From Gallionellaceae bacterium (GTDB taxonomy: Bacteria > Pseudomonadota > Gammaproteobacteria > Burkholderiales > Gallionellaceae), in NCBI GenBank assembly GCA_006218055.1, contig VBWD01000002.1, forward strand, positions 62,001 through 126,000: a DNA stretch of 64,000 nt. Direction: 5' to 3'. Numbering within the stretch: the first letter of the stretch is position 1; every line of letters begins with the position of its first letter. Positions 10,601 to 20,087 of this stretch are shown piece by piece. The position numbers and the translations under genes were made by a program. Under the pieces are notes generated by a model. It searched no databases. It was not told the origin of the DNA and saw nothing but the letters and a program-made list of their open reading frames with translations.

Positions 10601-11084
10601 CATCGCCTCGCTCAAGCAAGGCAAAGAGCCGGATATGACGCACCCGCTGGGCGTGACCACCGAGATCAATCTGCACACACCCGCGCTGTTACCGAACGAC
10701 TACTGCGGTGACATCCACCAACGTTTGGTCATCTACAAACGTTTGGCGAACTGCAACACGCAGGAAGATCTGGACGACATGCAGCAGGAACTCATCGACC
10801 GCTTCGGCCTGCTACCCGAGCCTGCGCAGACCCTGCTCGACAGCCACCGCCTGCGCATCATGGCCAAGCCACTCGGCATCAGCAAAGTGGATGCATCGAG
10901 CGAATCCATCGTCATCCAGTTCATCCCCGAACCGCCCATCGACCCGATGAAGATAATTACTCTTATTCAGAGCAAACGTCACATCAAGATGTCAGGGCAG
11001 GACAAACTGAAGATCGATTTGAAGTACGGCGACTTGCAGCAGCGTGTGTTGGCGATCAGGAATTTCTTTGGGGAGTTGAAGTAG
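7604..11084 (+). pseudogene. mfd: Transcription-repair coupling factor Mfd, frameshifted (ORFs 7604..10015 and 10059..11084)
   Basis: ORF1 ends GLRDFSVIA* and reading resumes as KTFASSFSQGVIREAVLRELKRGGQVYFLHNEVDTI in another frame; together they span Mfd. Confidence 0.88.
8626..8712. repeat. CTCTCCC/GGGAGAG palindromic repeat (two hairpins) inside mfd
   Basis: ccctcaccccacccctctcccgatgggagaggg...cccctctcccgctgggagaggggctaggggtgaggg. Confidence 0.85.
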
Positions 11085-11112
11085 GACATCCCGCAACTCT
11101 GGCGTCAATGCA

Positions 11113-11141
11113 TTGACATGATGTATCCCAAAGAATACACT
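11113..11141 (+). promoter_or_regulatory. Promoter and operator-like palindrome of the TA module
   Basis: TTGACA-17 bp-TACACT; TGTAT-N8-ATACA inverted repeat at 11122..11139 overlaps the -10. Confidence 0.6.
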
Positions 11142-11148
11142 GCTTCAT

Positions 11149-11439
11149 ATGAACACCATCCTCACCACAGAAGTCTTCGATGACTGGTTCGCCAATCTGA
11201 AAGACTTGCAAGCCGTACGACGAGTACAGGCCCGCATCGACCGCGCCGAGGATGGCAACTTAGGAGATTGCGAACCTGTTGGTGAAGGCGTCTCCGAAAT
11301 GCGTATCCATTACGGGCCAGGTTATCGCGTGTACTTCGTGAAGCGCGGCATGGAGATCGTGATCTTGCTTGCAGGCGGCAATAAATCCACTCAATCGAAA
11401 GATATAAAAACCGCGCTTGAAATCGCGCGACAACTTTAG
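11149..11439 (+). CDS. RelE/HigB-family toxin (type II TA)
   Basis: Compact 96 aa; FDDWFANLKDLQAVRRVQARIDRAEDGNLGDCEPVGEGVSEMRIHYGPGYRVYF is typical of this family. Confidence 0.88.
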   Translation: MNTILTTEVFDDWFANLKDLQAVRRVQARIDRAEDGNLGDCEPVGEGVSEMRIHYGPGYRVYFVKRGMEIVILLAGGNKSTQSKDIKTALEIARQL

Positions 11440-11448
11440 GAGGACATC

Positions 11449-11751
11449 ATGGCAAAAGTAAAACTAAGCAAATGGGACAGCGCCGAATATCTAAAGACCG
11501 ACGAAGACATGGCGCTCTATCTCGAAGCCTGCCTCGAAGAAGCAGGCGATGACGCAGCATTCATCGCCAAAGCCCTCGGTACTATCGCCCGAGCAAAAGG
11601 CATGACACAACTCGCCAAGGAAACAGGTCTTGGCCGCGAGAGCTTGTACAAAGCCTTATCCGGCGAAGGCAATCCAAGTTTTGCGACGATATTGAAAGTG
11701 ACCAACGCGTTGGGTATCAAGCTGCATGCGCAGAGCGCACGTCCAATTTAA
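11449..11751 (+). CDS. HigA-like antitoxin, putative addiction module antidote
   Basis: SAEYLKTDEDMALYLEACLEEAGDDAAFIAKALGTIARAKGMTQLAKETGLGRESLYKALSGEGNPSFATILKV; HTH; directly follows toxin. Confidence 0.9.
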   Translation: MAKVKLSKWDSAEYLKTDEDMALYLEACLEEAGDDAAFIAKALGTIARAKGMTQLAKETGLGRESLYKALSGEGNPSFATILKVTNALGIKLHAQSARPI

Positions 11752-11827
11752 TCGGAATTATTGTGATGCTGACCATATTAGCTACCACTTGCGATTCCCC
11801 CACATTAGTCTTCATCCTCTATAAACC

Positions 11828-12508
11828 ATGAGCGAATTTCGTGTACGCCTTCGGAAGAGAAACATTACTGAGGAAGAGTTACTTGCCGATTTGAAGAGGG
11901 TCGCGTCGGAGCTTTCCAAAGACACTCTGACCGTAGTCGAATACACGGAAAGAGGAAATTTTGGCGCTAATACTTTTTTGAGACGATTCAAACAGTGGAA
12001 CTTAGCACTTCAAATGGCAGGTTTGAATGCTCCAAACAGGCAACATGTTCCAGATGCAGAACTCTTTGAAAATATCGCGAATGTCTGGACTAGCGTTGGC
12101 CACCAACCTTTTGGCAGAGAACTAGACAAAGCTCATGGAGTGTCTGAATTCTCACTCGGCACCTATGAAAAAAGATTCGGCTCTTGGAATAAAGCATTAC
12201 TTGCCTTCGAATCATTCATACAAACAGGGAAGTTTTCCGAACCACGTCCCAAATTGGCTGGACCATCTCAGTCAAGTAAGCGAACTGATAGAAAGATAAA
12301 TTGGAGACTGCGTGCTCAGGTTTTGATCCGCGATAATTGTATCTGCCAGATGTGCGGAGCAAGTCCAGCTAAAGACCCGAGTGTGAACCTACATGCCGAC
12401 CATATTAAACCCTGGTCTAAAGGTGGAGAAACCGTGTTGGAAAATCTCAGGACGCTCTGCATAAAGTGCAACATAGGTAAGAGCGATTTGCATGACGAAA
12501 ATAATTAA
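11828..12508 (+). CDS. HNH endonuclease with N-terminal homing-endonuclease-associated repeats
   Basis: CQMCGASPAKDPSVNLHADHIKPWSKGGETVLENLRTLCIKCNIGK (HNH with two CxxC); repeated FGANTFLRRFKQWNLALQMAG / FSLGTYEKRFGSWNKALLAF units. Confidence 0.85.
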   Translation: MSEFRVRLRKRNITEEELLADLKRVASELSKDTLTVVEYTERGNFGANTFLRRFKQWNLALQMAGLNAPNRQHVPDAELFENIANVWTSVGHQPFGRELDKAHGVSEFSLGTYEKRFGSWNKALLAFESFIQTGKFSEPRPKLAGPSQSSKRTDRKINWRLRAQVLIRDNCICQMCGASPAKDPSVNLHADHIKPWSKGGETVLENLRTLCIKCNIGKSDLHDENN

Positions 12509-12557
12509 ACAAGCATGTCCAACAAGTACAACGCTTCAAAATCAACTTCGCCTTGAC

Positions 12558-13502
12558 TCACCGATTCCCCCACGCCCTTCTCTGCTCTTTATCCATGAAC
12601 GTCCAAGCCACGAAGCGGCTCTTCTTCTGACCTTGTGACATCTCGAAGGTGCGGTTGTCCACAGCGCCGATGTTCTTTATCAAACGATAGATGTGCGGCA
12701 GGCTGGATGATTTGGAGATGAGGGTGGTGAACCACAGGCAGTGGTCGCGGCCCGAGGCGCTCTCTTCGATCATGCGGGTGACGAACGCTTCTTCGCCGCC
12801 CTCGCAACACAATTCCAGACTCTGCCCGCCGAAGTTCAACACCGGCTTCTTGTGTTTGTTGCTCTCTTTGCCGAGGTTCTGCCATTTGCGTTGCGCACCC
12901 TGCCGCGCTTCCGCCAAGGAGGCATGGAACGGCGGGTTGCACATGGTGAGGTCGAAGTATTCATCGGCGTAGGTGACCCCTTCGAAGATGGACGTTGCCG
13001 ATTCTTGGAAACGCAATTCGATGGCATCGCCCAATTGGTTGGCATCCAAAAGATGGCGCACGTTCTTCAGCGCCGCCTCATCCACATCCGTTCCCACAAA
13101 ATGCCAGCCGTAGCTGCGATGCCCGATGATGGGGTAGATGCAGTTCGCCCCCACGCCGATGTCGAGCACGCGCACCTTGTCACCACGCGGGATGTTGCCG
13201 CCATAGTCTTCCGCCAGCAGGTCAGCTAAGAAATGGATGTAGTCGGCACGACCGGGAATGGGCGGACATAGATATTGCGCGGGGATGTCCCACTCTTTGA
13301 TGCCGTAATAGTGCTTCAACAACGCGCGATTGAGCGCCTTCACCGCAACGGGATCGACGAAATCGATGGATTCGTTGCCATACTGATTCAACGCAACGAA
13401 GTTCTTCAGCTCTGGGCTGCTGGCGATGAGTTGGGCGAAGTCGTAGCGGCCTCGGTGCAGATTGCGGGGATGTAGCGTGGGTTTCTCTGGGGCTTGTGTC
13501 AT
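12558..13502 (-). CDS. rlmF: 23S rRNA (adenine1618-N6)-methyltransferase
   Basis: [66 protein letters not shown]. Confidence 0.93.
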   Translation of the reverse strand: MTQAPEKPTLHPRNLHRGRYDFAQLIASSPELKNFVALNQYGNESIDFVDPVAVKALNRALLKHYYGIKEWDIPAQYLCPPIPGRADYIHFLADLLAEDYGGNIPRGDKVRVLDIGVGANCIYPIIGHRSYGWHFVGTDVDEAALKNVRHLLDANQLGDAIELRFQESATSIFEGVTYADEYFDLTMCNPPFHASLAEARQGAQRKWQNLGKESNKHKKPVLNFGGQSLELCCEGGEEAFVTRMIEESASGRDHCLWFTTLISKSSSLPHIYRLIKNIGAVDNRTFEMSQGQKKSRFVAWTFMDKEQRRAWGNR

Positions 13503-13737
13503 TGCGTGATGGCTATCGTCTGAATGGATGGATGATACCGCGCCAAAGGCAGCACGACGCTCTTACCTAGACTTCGTTTTTTCACTTGACTTTGATAGTC
13601 GCCCGTCATGGCGGCGGTCTCCCGTTTTTGGAAAAAAACAAGCCGTCCGAAGAAAATTTCGACGGCTTTTCGGCTGACTGCTTGCATTAAAATGGCTCGC
13701 CTGAATGACCCATCGAAACGCACTTTTGCTTAGCACT

Positions 13738-14574
13738 ATGAACCTCATCCTCCAAGCCACGCACGACATCCCTTCCGCGCAGGTAGAACACCTCGCCAAG
13801 CTTTCCAATACCACACGCACCGAGCAGATCACCGCACGCGTCTATCGTCTGCGCGAGGCGGAACAGCACGACAGCATCGCCGCCTATTGCTTCGAGCATC
13901 AGATCGACTACGGCTTCGTGCCAAAGGGCAAGACCTTGGCCGATTTCGGCTTGGTGGTGATGGACATGGATTCCACCCTCATCAACATCGAATGCATCGA
14001 TGAGATCGCCGACATGCAAGGCATCAAACCCCAAGTCGCGGAGATCACCGAAGCGGCGATGCGCGGCGAGATCGACTTTGCCGAGAGCCTGCGTCGCCGT
14101 GTGGCTTTGCTGAAAGGCTTGGATGAGAGCGCATTGCAGCGCGTGTATGACGAACGTTTGCAGCCCAATCCCGGTGCGGAGCTGATGCTGACAGAGTTGA
14201 AGATGAACGGCATCAAGACCTTGCTGGTCTCCGGCGGCTTTGTGTTCTTCACCAAACGTCTGAAAGAACGCCTCGGTCTCGACTTCGCCCACGCGAACGA
14301 GTTGGAGATCGTTGACGGCAAACTCACGGGCGAGGTGTCCGGCAAGATCGTGGACGCGCAAGGCAAGGCGGATTGGCTGAACCGCATCCGCGTGGAGTTG
14401 GAGTTGAAGCCCGAGCAAGTCATCGCGATGGGCGACGGTGCCAACGATCTGAAGATGATGGCGGAAGCGGGCAGTAGCATCGCCTATCACGCCAAGCCTG
14501 TTGTCCGCGCACAGGCCAGCTACGCATTGAATTTCGTCGGACTGGATGGATTGGTCAATCTGTTCAGCCACTAG
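13738..14574 (+). CDS. serB: Phosphoserine phosphatase
   Basis: [53 protein letters not shown]. Start at internal ATG 13738. Confidence 0.94.
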   Translation: MNLILQATHDIPSAQVEHLAKLSNTTRTEQITARVYRLREAEQHDSIAAYCFEHQIDYGFVPKGKTLADFGLVVMDMDSTLINIECIDEIADMQGIKPQVAEITEAAMRGEIDFAESLRRRVALLKGLDESALQRVYDERLQPNPGAELMLTELKMNGIKTLLVSGGFVFFTKRLKERLGLDFAHANELEIVDGKLTGEVSGKIVDAQGKADWLNRIRVELELKPEQVIAMGDGANDLKMMAEAGSSIAYHAKPVVRAQASYALNFVGLDGLVNLFSH

Positions 14575-14629
14575 TCTCACAGCAACACCTTTCGCGCTTG
14601 CGAAAGAGAACATTCGTAGGAGCAACACC

Positions 14630-17455
14630 ATGACGCAAGAGATCAGCATCGAAGTCCTGTTGGAAAAATACGCGGAAGCAGACGAGAAGAGCGTACAAGA
14701 CGTACGTCGCCGTGTGGCGCGCGGTCTGGCACAAGCGGAAAAACCAGAGCAACGAGCGAAGTGGGAAGAGGCGTTCTTCCTCGCGCAGGAGAACGGCTTC
14801 GTGCCCGCTGGTCGCATCAACTCCGCTGCGGGTCTCAAGATACAAGCCACGCTCATCAACTGTTTCGTGCAACCCGTGGGCGATGCTATCTCCGGCACCG
14901 TCGATGGCAAGCCCGGCATATATGACGCACTGCAACAAGCCGCCGAGACCATGCGCCGTGGCGGCGGCGTGGGTTACGACTTCTCCAGCATCCGCCCCGA
15001 AGGTGCGCATGTGAAAGGCACCAACTCGCGTGCCAGCGGCCCCATCTCTTACATGCGCGTGTTCGACCGTTCTTGCGAGACAGTGGAATCCGCCGGGGCA
15101 CGTCGCGGTGCGCAGATGGGCGTGTTGCGTTGCGACCATCCCGACATCGAGAAATTCATCAGCGCCAAGGACAAAGGCGACCTGCGCAACTTCAACATCT
15201 CCGTCGGCGTCACCGATGCGCTGATGCAAGCGGTGGAAGCCGACAACGAATTCGAACTGGTGCACAGCGCCAAACCTTCCGATGCCATCTTGGCTGAAGG
15301 CGCGACACAACGCGCCGATGGCAAGTGGGTGTATCGCAAAGTACGCGCTACCGATCTGTGGAAACAGATCATCGAGAGCACCTACGACCACGCCGAACCG
15401 GGAGTGCTGTTCATCGATCTGATGAACCGCGACAACAACCTGTCGTATTGCGAAGTCATCGAGGCGACGAATCCATGTGCGGAACAGCCGTTGCCGCCTT
15501 ACGGCTGCTGCTGCTTGGGCTCCGTCGATCTGTCGCGCATGGTGAAGAACCCGTTCTCCAACCACGCGGGATTCGATTACGAACCGTTCAAGCAACTGGT
15601 GCGCGTCGCCATCCGCATGTTGGACAACGTGCTGGATGTGACCGCATGGCCGTTGCCCGAGCAACAACAAGAGGCGGCGAACAAACGCCGCGTCGGTCTG
15701 GGCTTCACCGGATTGGGTGATGCACTGGTGATGTTGGGCAAGCGTTACGACACGGACGAGGCTCGCGCCTTTGCCGCCGACATCACACGCATCATGCGTG
15801 ACGAGGCGTATCAAGCCTCGGTCGATCTCGCTATCGAGCGTGGCAAGTTCCCGCTGTTGGATGCAGACAAATATCTCGCCGCACCGCGCTTCGCCTCACG
15901 CCTGCCCGATGAACTGAAAGACAAGATCCGCAAGCACGGCATCCGCAACAGTCACCTGCTCTCTATCGCGCCCACTGGCACCATCTCGCTGGCCTTTGCG
16001 GACAACGCCTCCAATGGTATCGAGCCCGCCTTCTCGTGGTTCTACACACGCAAGAAACGCATGATGGACGGCACGACCAAGGACTACTCGGTGGAAGACC
16101 ACGCGTGGCGCGTATTCAAGAAGCAAGGCGGCGATGTGAACAAGCTTCCCCCCGAGTTCGTCACCGCATTGGAGATCTCCGCCATCGACCACATGAAGAT
16201 GGTGGCGGCGGTCGCGCCCTTCATCGACACTTCCATCAGCAAGACGGTGAACGTGCCTGCCGACTATCCTTTCGAAGAATTCAAAGACCTCTACACCGAG
16301 GCGTGGAAAGCTGGCTTGAAGGGCTTGGCGACCTATCGTCCCAACAGCGTGTTGGGCTCGGTGCTGTCTGTCACACCAGAACCGAAGAAGGAAGAACAAC
16401 CACAGGACTTCGTGTTCGACCAAGACCGCCGCATCGTGTTGGAGACCACCCCCAATCCTGCGCTCGCTTCTCTGCGTTGGCCCGGCCGTCCATCACTGCC
16501 CGCAGGCAGCGAAGGCTGGACCTCGCCCGTGGTGAAACATCCGCTCGGCAGTTTCGTGGCTTTCGTGTCGCACACCAAGAACGGCTGCAACCATCCGTTC
16601 GAAGTGTGGGTGAACGGTTCCGAGCAACCGCGTGGCTTGGGTGCCTTGGCGAAATCGTTGTCGATGGACATGCGCACACGCGACCCCGTGTGGATCCGTA
16701 TGAAGCTGGAGATGCTGATGAAATCGGCAGGCGATGACGCCTTCGAGATGCCGATGCCGCCCGATGGCGAAATAAAGCGCATGCCCAGCCTAGTCGCCGC
16801 CTTCGCGCATCTGCTGAAATATCGCATCGAAGAACTCGGCGCATTGGAAGTCAAAGATGGCGTGACCACGCCGATGATGGATGCACTCTTCGCGCGCAAA
16901 GAACCCAAGACCGGCACCGACGGCACCATGAGTTGGACGGTGGACATCTCCAACGCAGGCAGCGGTGACGACTTCGTATTGGGCTTGAAAGAACTGGTGC
17001 TGCCCGACGGACAACGCCGCCCCTACTCCATGTGGTTGTCCGGCGTGTATCCGCGCGCACTCGATGGGCTGTGCAAAGTGTTGAGTCTAGACATGCGCGT
17101 CATCGACCCTGCGTGGATCGGCATGAAACTGCGCAAGCTGCTCAACTTCGGCGAACCCTTGGGCGACTTCATGGCGCGCGTACCCGGCGATGCCAAGATG
17201 GAAAGTTATCCATCGACCGTTTCCTATGTCGCCAAACTCATCATCCACCGCTACGCCATGCTGGGCATCCTCGATGAGAGCGGCTATCCGGTGCAGCAGA
17301 TGGGCGTACTGGAAATCCCCGAAGGACAGATCAAACCCACCACCATCAAACCCATCGTCGGCAAGGTGTGCAAGGAGTGCGGCAACGCCACACTCATCAA
17401 GAAGGATGGGTGCGAGTTCTGCACGAGTTGCGGGGCGATCGGGGCGTGCGGCTAA
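14630..17455 (+). CDS. Adenosylcobalamin-dependent (class II) ribonucleoside-diphosphate reductase
   Basis: [51 protein letters not shown]; two TSCPD-like regions; C-terminal Cys-rich tail. Confidence 0.93.
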   Translation: MTQEISIEVLLEKYAEADEKSVQDVRRRVARGLAQAEKPEQRAKWEEAFFLAQENGFVPAGRINSAAGLKIQATLINCFVQPVGDAISGTVDGKPGIYDALQQAAETMRRGGGVGYDFSSIRPEGAHVKGTNSRASGPISYMRVFDRSCETVESAGARRGAQMGVLRCDHPDIEKFISAKDKGDLRNFNISVGVTDALMQAVEADNEFELVHSAKPSDAILAEGATQRADGKWVYRKVRATDLWKQIIESTYDHAEPGVLFIDLMNRDNNLSYCEVIEATNPCAEQPLPPYGCCCLGSVDLSRMVKNPFSNHAGFDYEPFKQLVRVAIRMLDNVLDVTAWPLPEQQQEAANKRRVGLGFTGLGDALVMLGKRYDTDEARAFAADITRIMRDEAYQASVDLAIERGKFPLLDADKYLAAPRFASRLPDELKDKIRKHGIRNSHLLSIAPTGTISLAFADNASNGIEPAFSWFYTRKKRMMDGTTKDYSVEDHAWRVFKKQGGDVNKLPPEFVTALEISAIDHMKMVAAVAPFIDTSISKTVNVPADYPFEEFKDLYTEAWKAGLKGLATYRPNSVLGSVLSVTPEPKKEEQPQDFVFDQDRRIVLETTPNPALASLRWPGRPSLPAGSEGWTSPVVKHPLGSFVAFVSHTKNGCNHPFEVWVNGSEQPRGLGALAKSLSMDMRTRDPVWIRMKLEMLMKSAGDDAFEMPMPPDGEIKRMPSLVAAFAHLLKYRIEELGALEVKDGVTTPMMDALFARKEPKTGTDGTMSWTVDISNAGSGDDFVLGLKELVLPDGQRRPYSMWLSGVYPRALDGLCKVLSLDMRVIDPAWIGMKLRKLLNFGEPLGDFMARVPGDAKMESYPSTVSYVAKLIIHRYAMLGILDESGYPVQQMGVLEIPEGQIKPTTIKPIVGKVCKECGNATLIKKDGCEFCTSCGAIGACG

Positions 17456-17459
17456 ATAG

Positions 17460-17954
17460 ATGCGCTTACGGCAACTCACACCGTCGCTGCTTCTGATGGG
17501 TTGCTGTGTCACTGCAGATGCCGAGGGCTTGCCGCCACTCACTTGGACCGAAGTGCAACCGCAAAACCAACTGTGGATGAATGCAGGGTTCTACTCTTTC
17601 CACTTCGATGCGAACAAAGGGCTGAACAATGCCAACTATGGATTGGGCGTGGAGTATCGCTACTCCAGCACCAGTTCACTGACAGTCGGCCAGTTCTACA
17701 ACAGCGACCGCGAGACGTCTCACTACGCGGGGATGTATTGGGAGCCTGTCTCTTGGGGCAAGGTGAAGTTGGGCGCGGTGATCGGCGGGTTCGATGGTTA
17801 TCCGAGGATGATCAACGGCGGCTGGTTCCCCACCATCATCCCCATCGCCAGCGTCGAGTATGAACGCGTGGGGGCGAACGTCGCTTTCGTGCCTTCGATT
17901 CAAAATCGCCTGTATGGCGCAATCTCGGTGCAACTGAAGGTCAAGCTGTACTAG
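17460..17954 (+). CDS. Small predicted outer-membrane beta-barrel protein, PagP-like, uncharacterised
   Basis: Signal-like N-terminus; alternating aromatic beta-strand pattern; GAVIGGFDGYPRMINGGWFPTIIPIASVEY. Confidence 0.5.
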   Translation: MRLRQLTPSLLLMGCCVTADAEGLPPLTWTEVQPQNQLWMNAGFYSFHFDANKGLNNANYGLGVEYRYSSTSSLTVGQFYNSDRETSHYAGMYWEPVSWGKVKLGAVIGGFDGYPRMINGGWFPTIIPIASVEYERVGANVAFVPSIQNRLYGAISVQLKVKLY

Positions 17955-17964
17955 GGAAGGTTTT

Positions 17965-18060
17965 GTCATTCCCGCCCCCGATTAAAACATTCAAGGGCAG
18001 GCTGCGGCGGGAACCTGGTTTATTTAACCAACTGGATCCCCGCCTTCGCGGGGATGACGA
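17965..18060. repeat. REP-like 'GTCATTCCCGC...GCGGGGATGACGA' repeat
   Basis: Inverted ends gtcattcccgc / cgcggggatgac; related partial copy 50371..50400. Confidence 0.65.
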
Positions 18061-18075
18061 ATCAAAAAAAGATTT

Positions 18076-18465
18076 CTAACTTATCTCTCCATCCACATAG
18101 AACCAGCGCCCCTCTTCGCGCACGAAGCGGCTCACCTCATGTAGGCGATGCGCGCGTCCATTCACTTTGTAGCGTGCGACAAATTCAACGATGGCGTGGT
18201 CGGCATCTTGTTGTTCATGGCGCTTCACTTCCAGGCCTATCCACTTCGTCGCCACGTCAGCCGCCAGACCCAATGAGACTGGTCGTGTGGAGGTGTGCCA
18301 TGTGGGCAGCAGGTAGTCTTCTCGCAGCAGGGTGTAAGCGGTGTAGCGCGAACGCATGAGGGCTTCTGCGGTGGGTGCGGGTGCGTTGCCCTCGACGTAA
18401 GGAGCGCAGCAAGCAGTGTAGGGTTTGGTGCTACCGCAGTAACAGAGATTGGAATTTAGTTTCAT
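18076..18465 (-). CDS. YchJ family protein (SEC-C motif)
   Basis: CYCGSTKPYTACCAPYVEG; RSRYTAYTLLREDYLLPTWHTSTRP. Confidence 0.9.
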   Translation of the reverse strand: MKLNSNLCYCGSTKPYTACCAPYVEGNAPAPTAEALMRSRYTAYTLLREDYLLPTWHTSTRPVSLGLAADVATKWIGLEVKRHEQQDADHAIVEFVARYKVNGRAHRLHEVSRFVREEGRWFYVDGEIS

Positions 18466-18481
18466 AGCTCTTCAACGAGGG

Positions 18482-18561
18482 TCCCCTCATCCCCTGCCCT
18501 TCCCCCAGAGGGGGAAGGGAGTTCGTTCCCTCGCCCTTTGGGAGAGGGTTAGGGTGAGGGT
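18482..18561. repeat. CTCTCCC/GGGAGAG-family repeat, intergenic (ychJ-like / DUF1415-kinase)
   Basis: tcccctcatcccctgcccttcccccagagggggaaggg...ccctcgccctttgggagagggttagggtgaggg. Confidence 0.8.
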
Positions 18562-18569
18562 GCTTTTAG

Positions 18570-20087
18570 TTACTGCTGCCACAACGGTGGCTCCTCCATC
18601 AGTGCGATCTGCTCTCGCAATTCCAGGATGCGGTTCTGCCAATATATCTGTGTGTTGAACCACGGGAAGGCTTGCTTGAAGGCGATGTCGTCCCAGCGTC
18701 GTGCGAGCCAGGCGGAGTAGTGGATGAGGCGCAAGGTGCGTAGCGCTTCGATGAGATGCAGTTCGCGCGCATCGAACTCGCAGAAGTCTTCGTAACCTGC
18801 CAGCACATCGCCCATCTGCCGCACGCGATCTTCACGTTCACCGGAGAGCAACATCCACAAGTCTTGCACCGCAGGTCCCATGCGGCTGTCGTCGAAGTCC
18901 ACGAAGTGTGGGCCTTCATCTGTCCACAACACGTTGCCCGCGTGGCAATCGCCATGCAGACGCAGTTGCTTCACGTCACCCGCTCTATCGAAGCAATGGC
19001 GCACGCCATCCAATGCTTGTTGCACAACGCTGCGATAGGCTGCGTCGATGTCAGCTGGAATGAAATTGTTCGCCAGCAAGAAATCACGCGGCTCGATACC
19101 GAAGGTGTCGATGTTCAAAGTGGGGCGATGCTGAAAATCCTTGGTCGCACCGACAGCGTGGATGCGCCCGAGGAAACGGCCTAGCCATTCCAGCGTGTCG
19201 CGGTTTTCCAACTCAGGCGCGCGTCCACCATATTTGGCGAACACAGAGAAACGAAATCCATCGAAGTGGTGCAGTGTCGTTCCAGCTATCGTCGAAGCTG
19301 GAACGACGGGAATCTCACGCTCGACCAACTCCTTCACGAAAGCATGTTCTTCGAGGATGGCCGCATCGCTCCAACGTGCAGGGCGATAGAACTTGGCGAC
19401 CAACGGCTTATCGTCTTCGACACCTACCTGATACACGCGATTCTCGTAACTGTTGAGGGCAAGCAGACGTCCATCGCAGCGCAAGCCGATGCTCTCCAGC
19501 GCGTTGAGCACGCAGTCGGGGGTGAGGTCGGCGTAGTTTTCTGCGAGACCGAGAGCATCCCACCCGTCATATCCCAACTTACGCATCGTCTCGATGTTCT
19601 TTTCGAATATCTGCTCTGCTTCTGGAAAGACAGCAACTGCTTCGTCGATACTTTCTTCACGCAAGATATGCAAAGTCGGATACGGCGAACGGTTGGTGAA
19701 GTTGGTGATGTCGTCCAATTCGGTCTCGGCGAATTGATATTGCGGATGCATGCTGGCAACTTGTAACTCACCTGCGAGATCGACTTCTTCCAATGCCTCA
19801 TCAACGACTTCGAGGAAGTCGTTGTAGTCGAGGAAATCAGTCAGCACCTGCGGATGGATGAGCAGGATGGTGTCGATCTTGTCGCGGCTTGCCTCGGCCA
19901 ACACTTCGAACTCCTTCATCACATAGATCAAGAGTTCTTCAGGTGTTTGTGCGGCGCTCACCACGTAACGGATCTGCCCTTTGACGTGCACGCCCTTGGC
20001 GAAAGGACACAGGTTAAGACCGATGACCGCTTTCTCCAGCCACAGCTTAGTGGCTGAGATGGCTTCTTCGTTAGTGACAGTAGCCAT
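18570..20087 (-). CDS. DUF1415 domain fused to SrkA/YihE-type stress-response kinase
   Basis: Residues ~1-178 DUF1415-like (GLNLCPFAKGVHVKGQIRYVVS); then YADLTPDCVLNALESIGLRCDGRLLALNSYENRVYQVGVED...LHGDCHAGNVLW...VDFDDSRMGP kinase. Confidence 0.88.
   Translation of the reverse strand: MATVTNEEAISATKLWLEKAVIGLNLCPFAKGVHVKGQIRYVVSAAQTPEELLIYVMKEFEVLAEASRDKIDTILLIHPQVLTDFLDYNDFLEVVDEALEEVDLAGELQVASMHPQYQFAETELDDITNFTNRSPYPTLHILREESIDEAVAVFPEAEQIFEKNIETMRKLGYDGWDALGLAENYADLTPDCVLNALESIGLRCDGRLLALNSYENRVYQVGVEDDKPLVAKFYRPARWSDAAILEEHAFVKELVEREIPVVPASTIAGTTLHHFDGFRFSVFAKYGGRAPELENRDTLEWLGRFLGRIHAVGATKDFQHRPTLNIDTFGIEPRDFLLANNFIPADIDAAYRSVVQQALDGVRHCFDRAGDVKQLRLHGDCHAGNVLWTDEGPHFVDFDDSRMGPAVQDLWMLLSGEREDRVRQMGDVLAGYEDFCEFDARELHLIEALRTLRLIHYSAWLARRWDDIAFKQAFPWFNTQIYWQNRILELREQIALMEEPPLWQQ

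Noticed and set aside
13640-13674. AGCCGTC...GACGGCT hairpin before serB
   Set aside because: Weak terminator-like stem in the rlmF-serB gap; its orientation does not fit the end of either neighbouring gene.
13687-14952. 421-aa minus-strand ORF over serB
   Set aside because: Antisense to serB and the start of the RNR gene; no recognisable domain.
14564-15814. 416-aa minus-strand ORF over the RNR gene
   Set aside because: Mirror ORF caused by GC-biased codon positions of the RNR frame.
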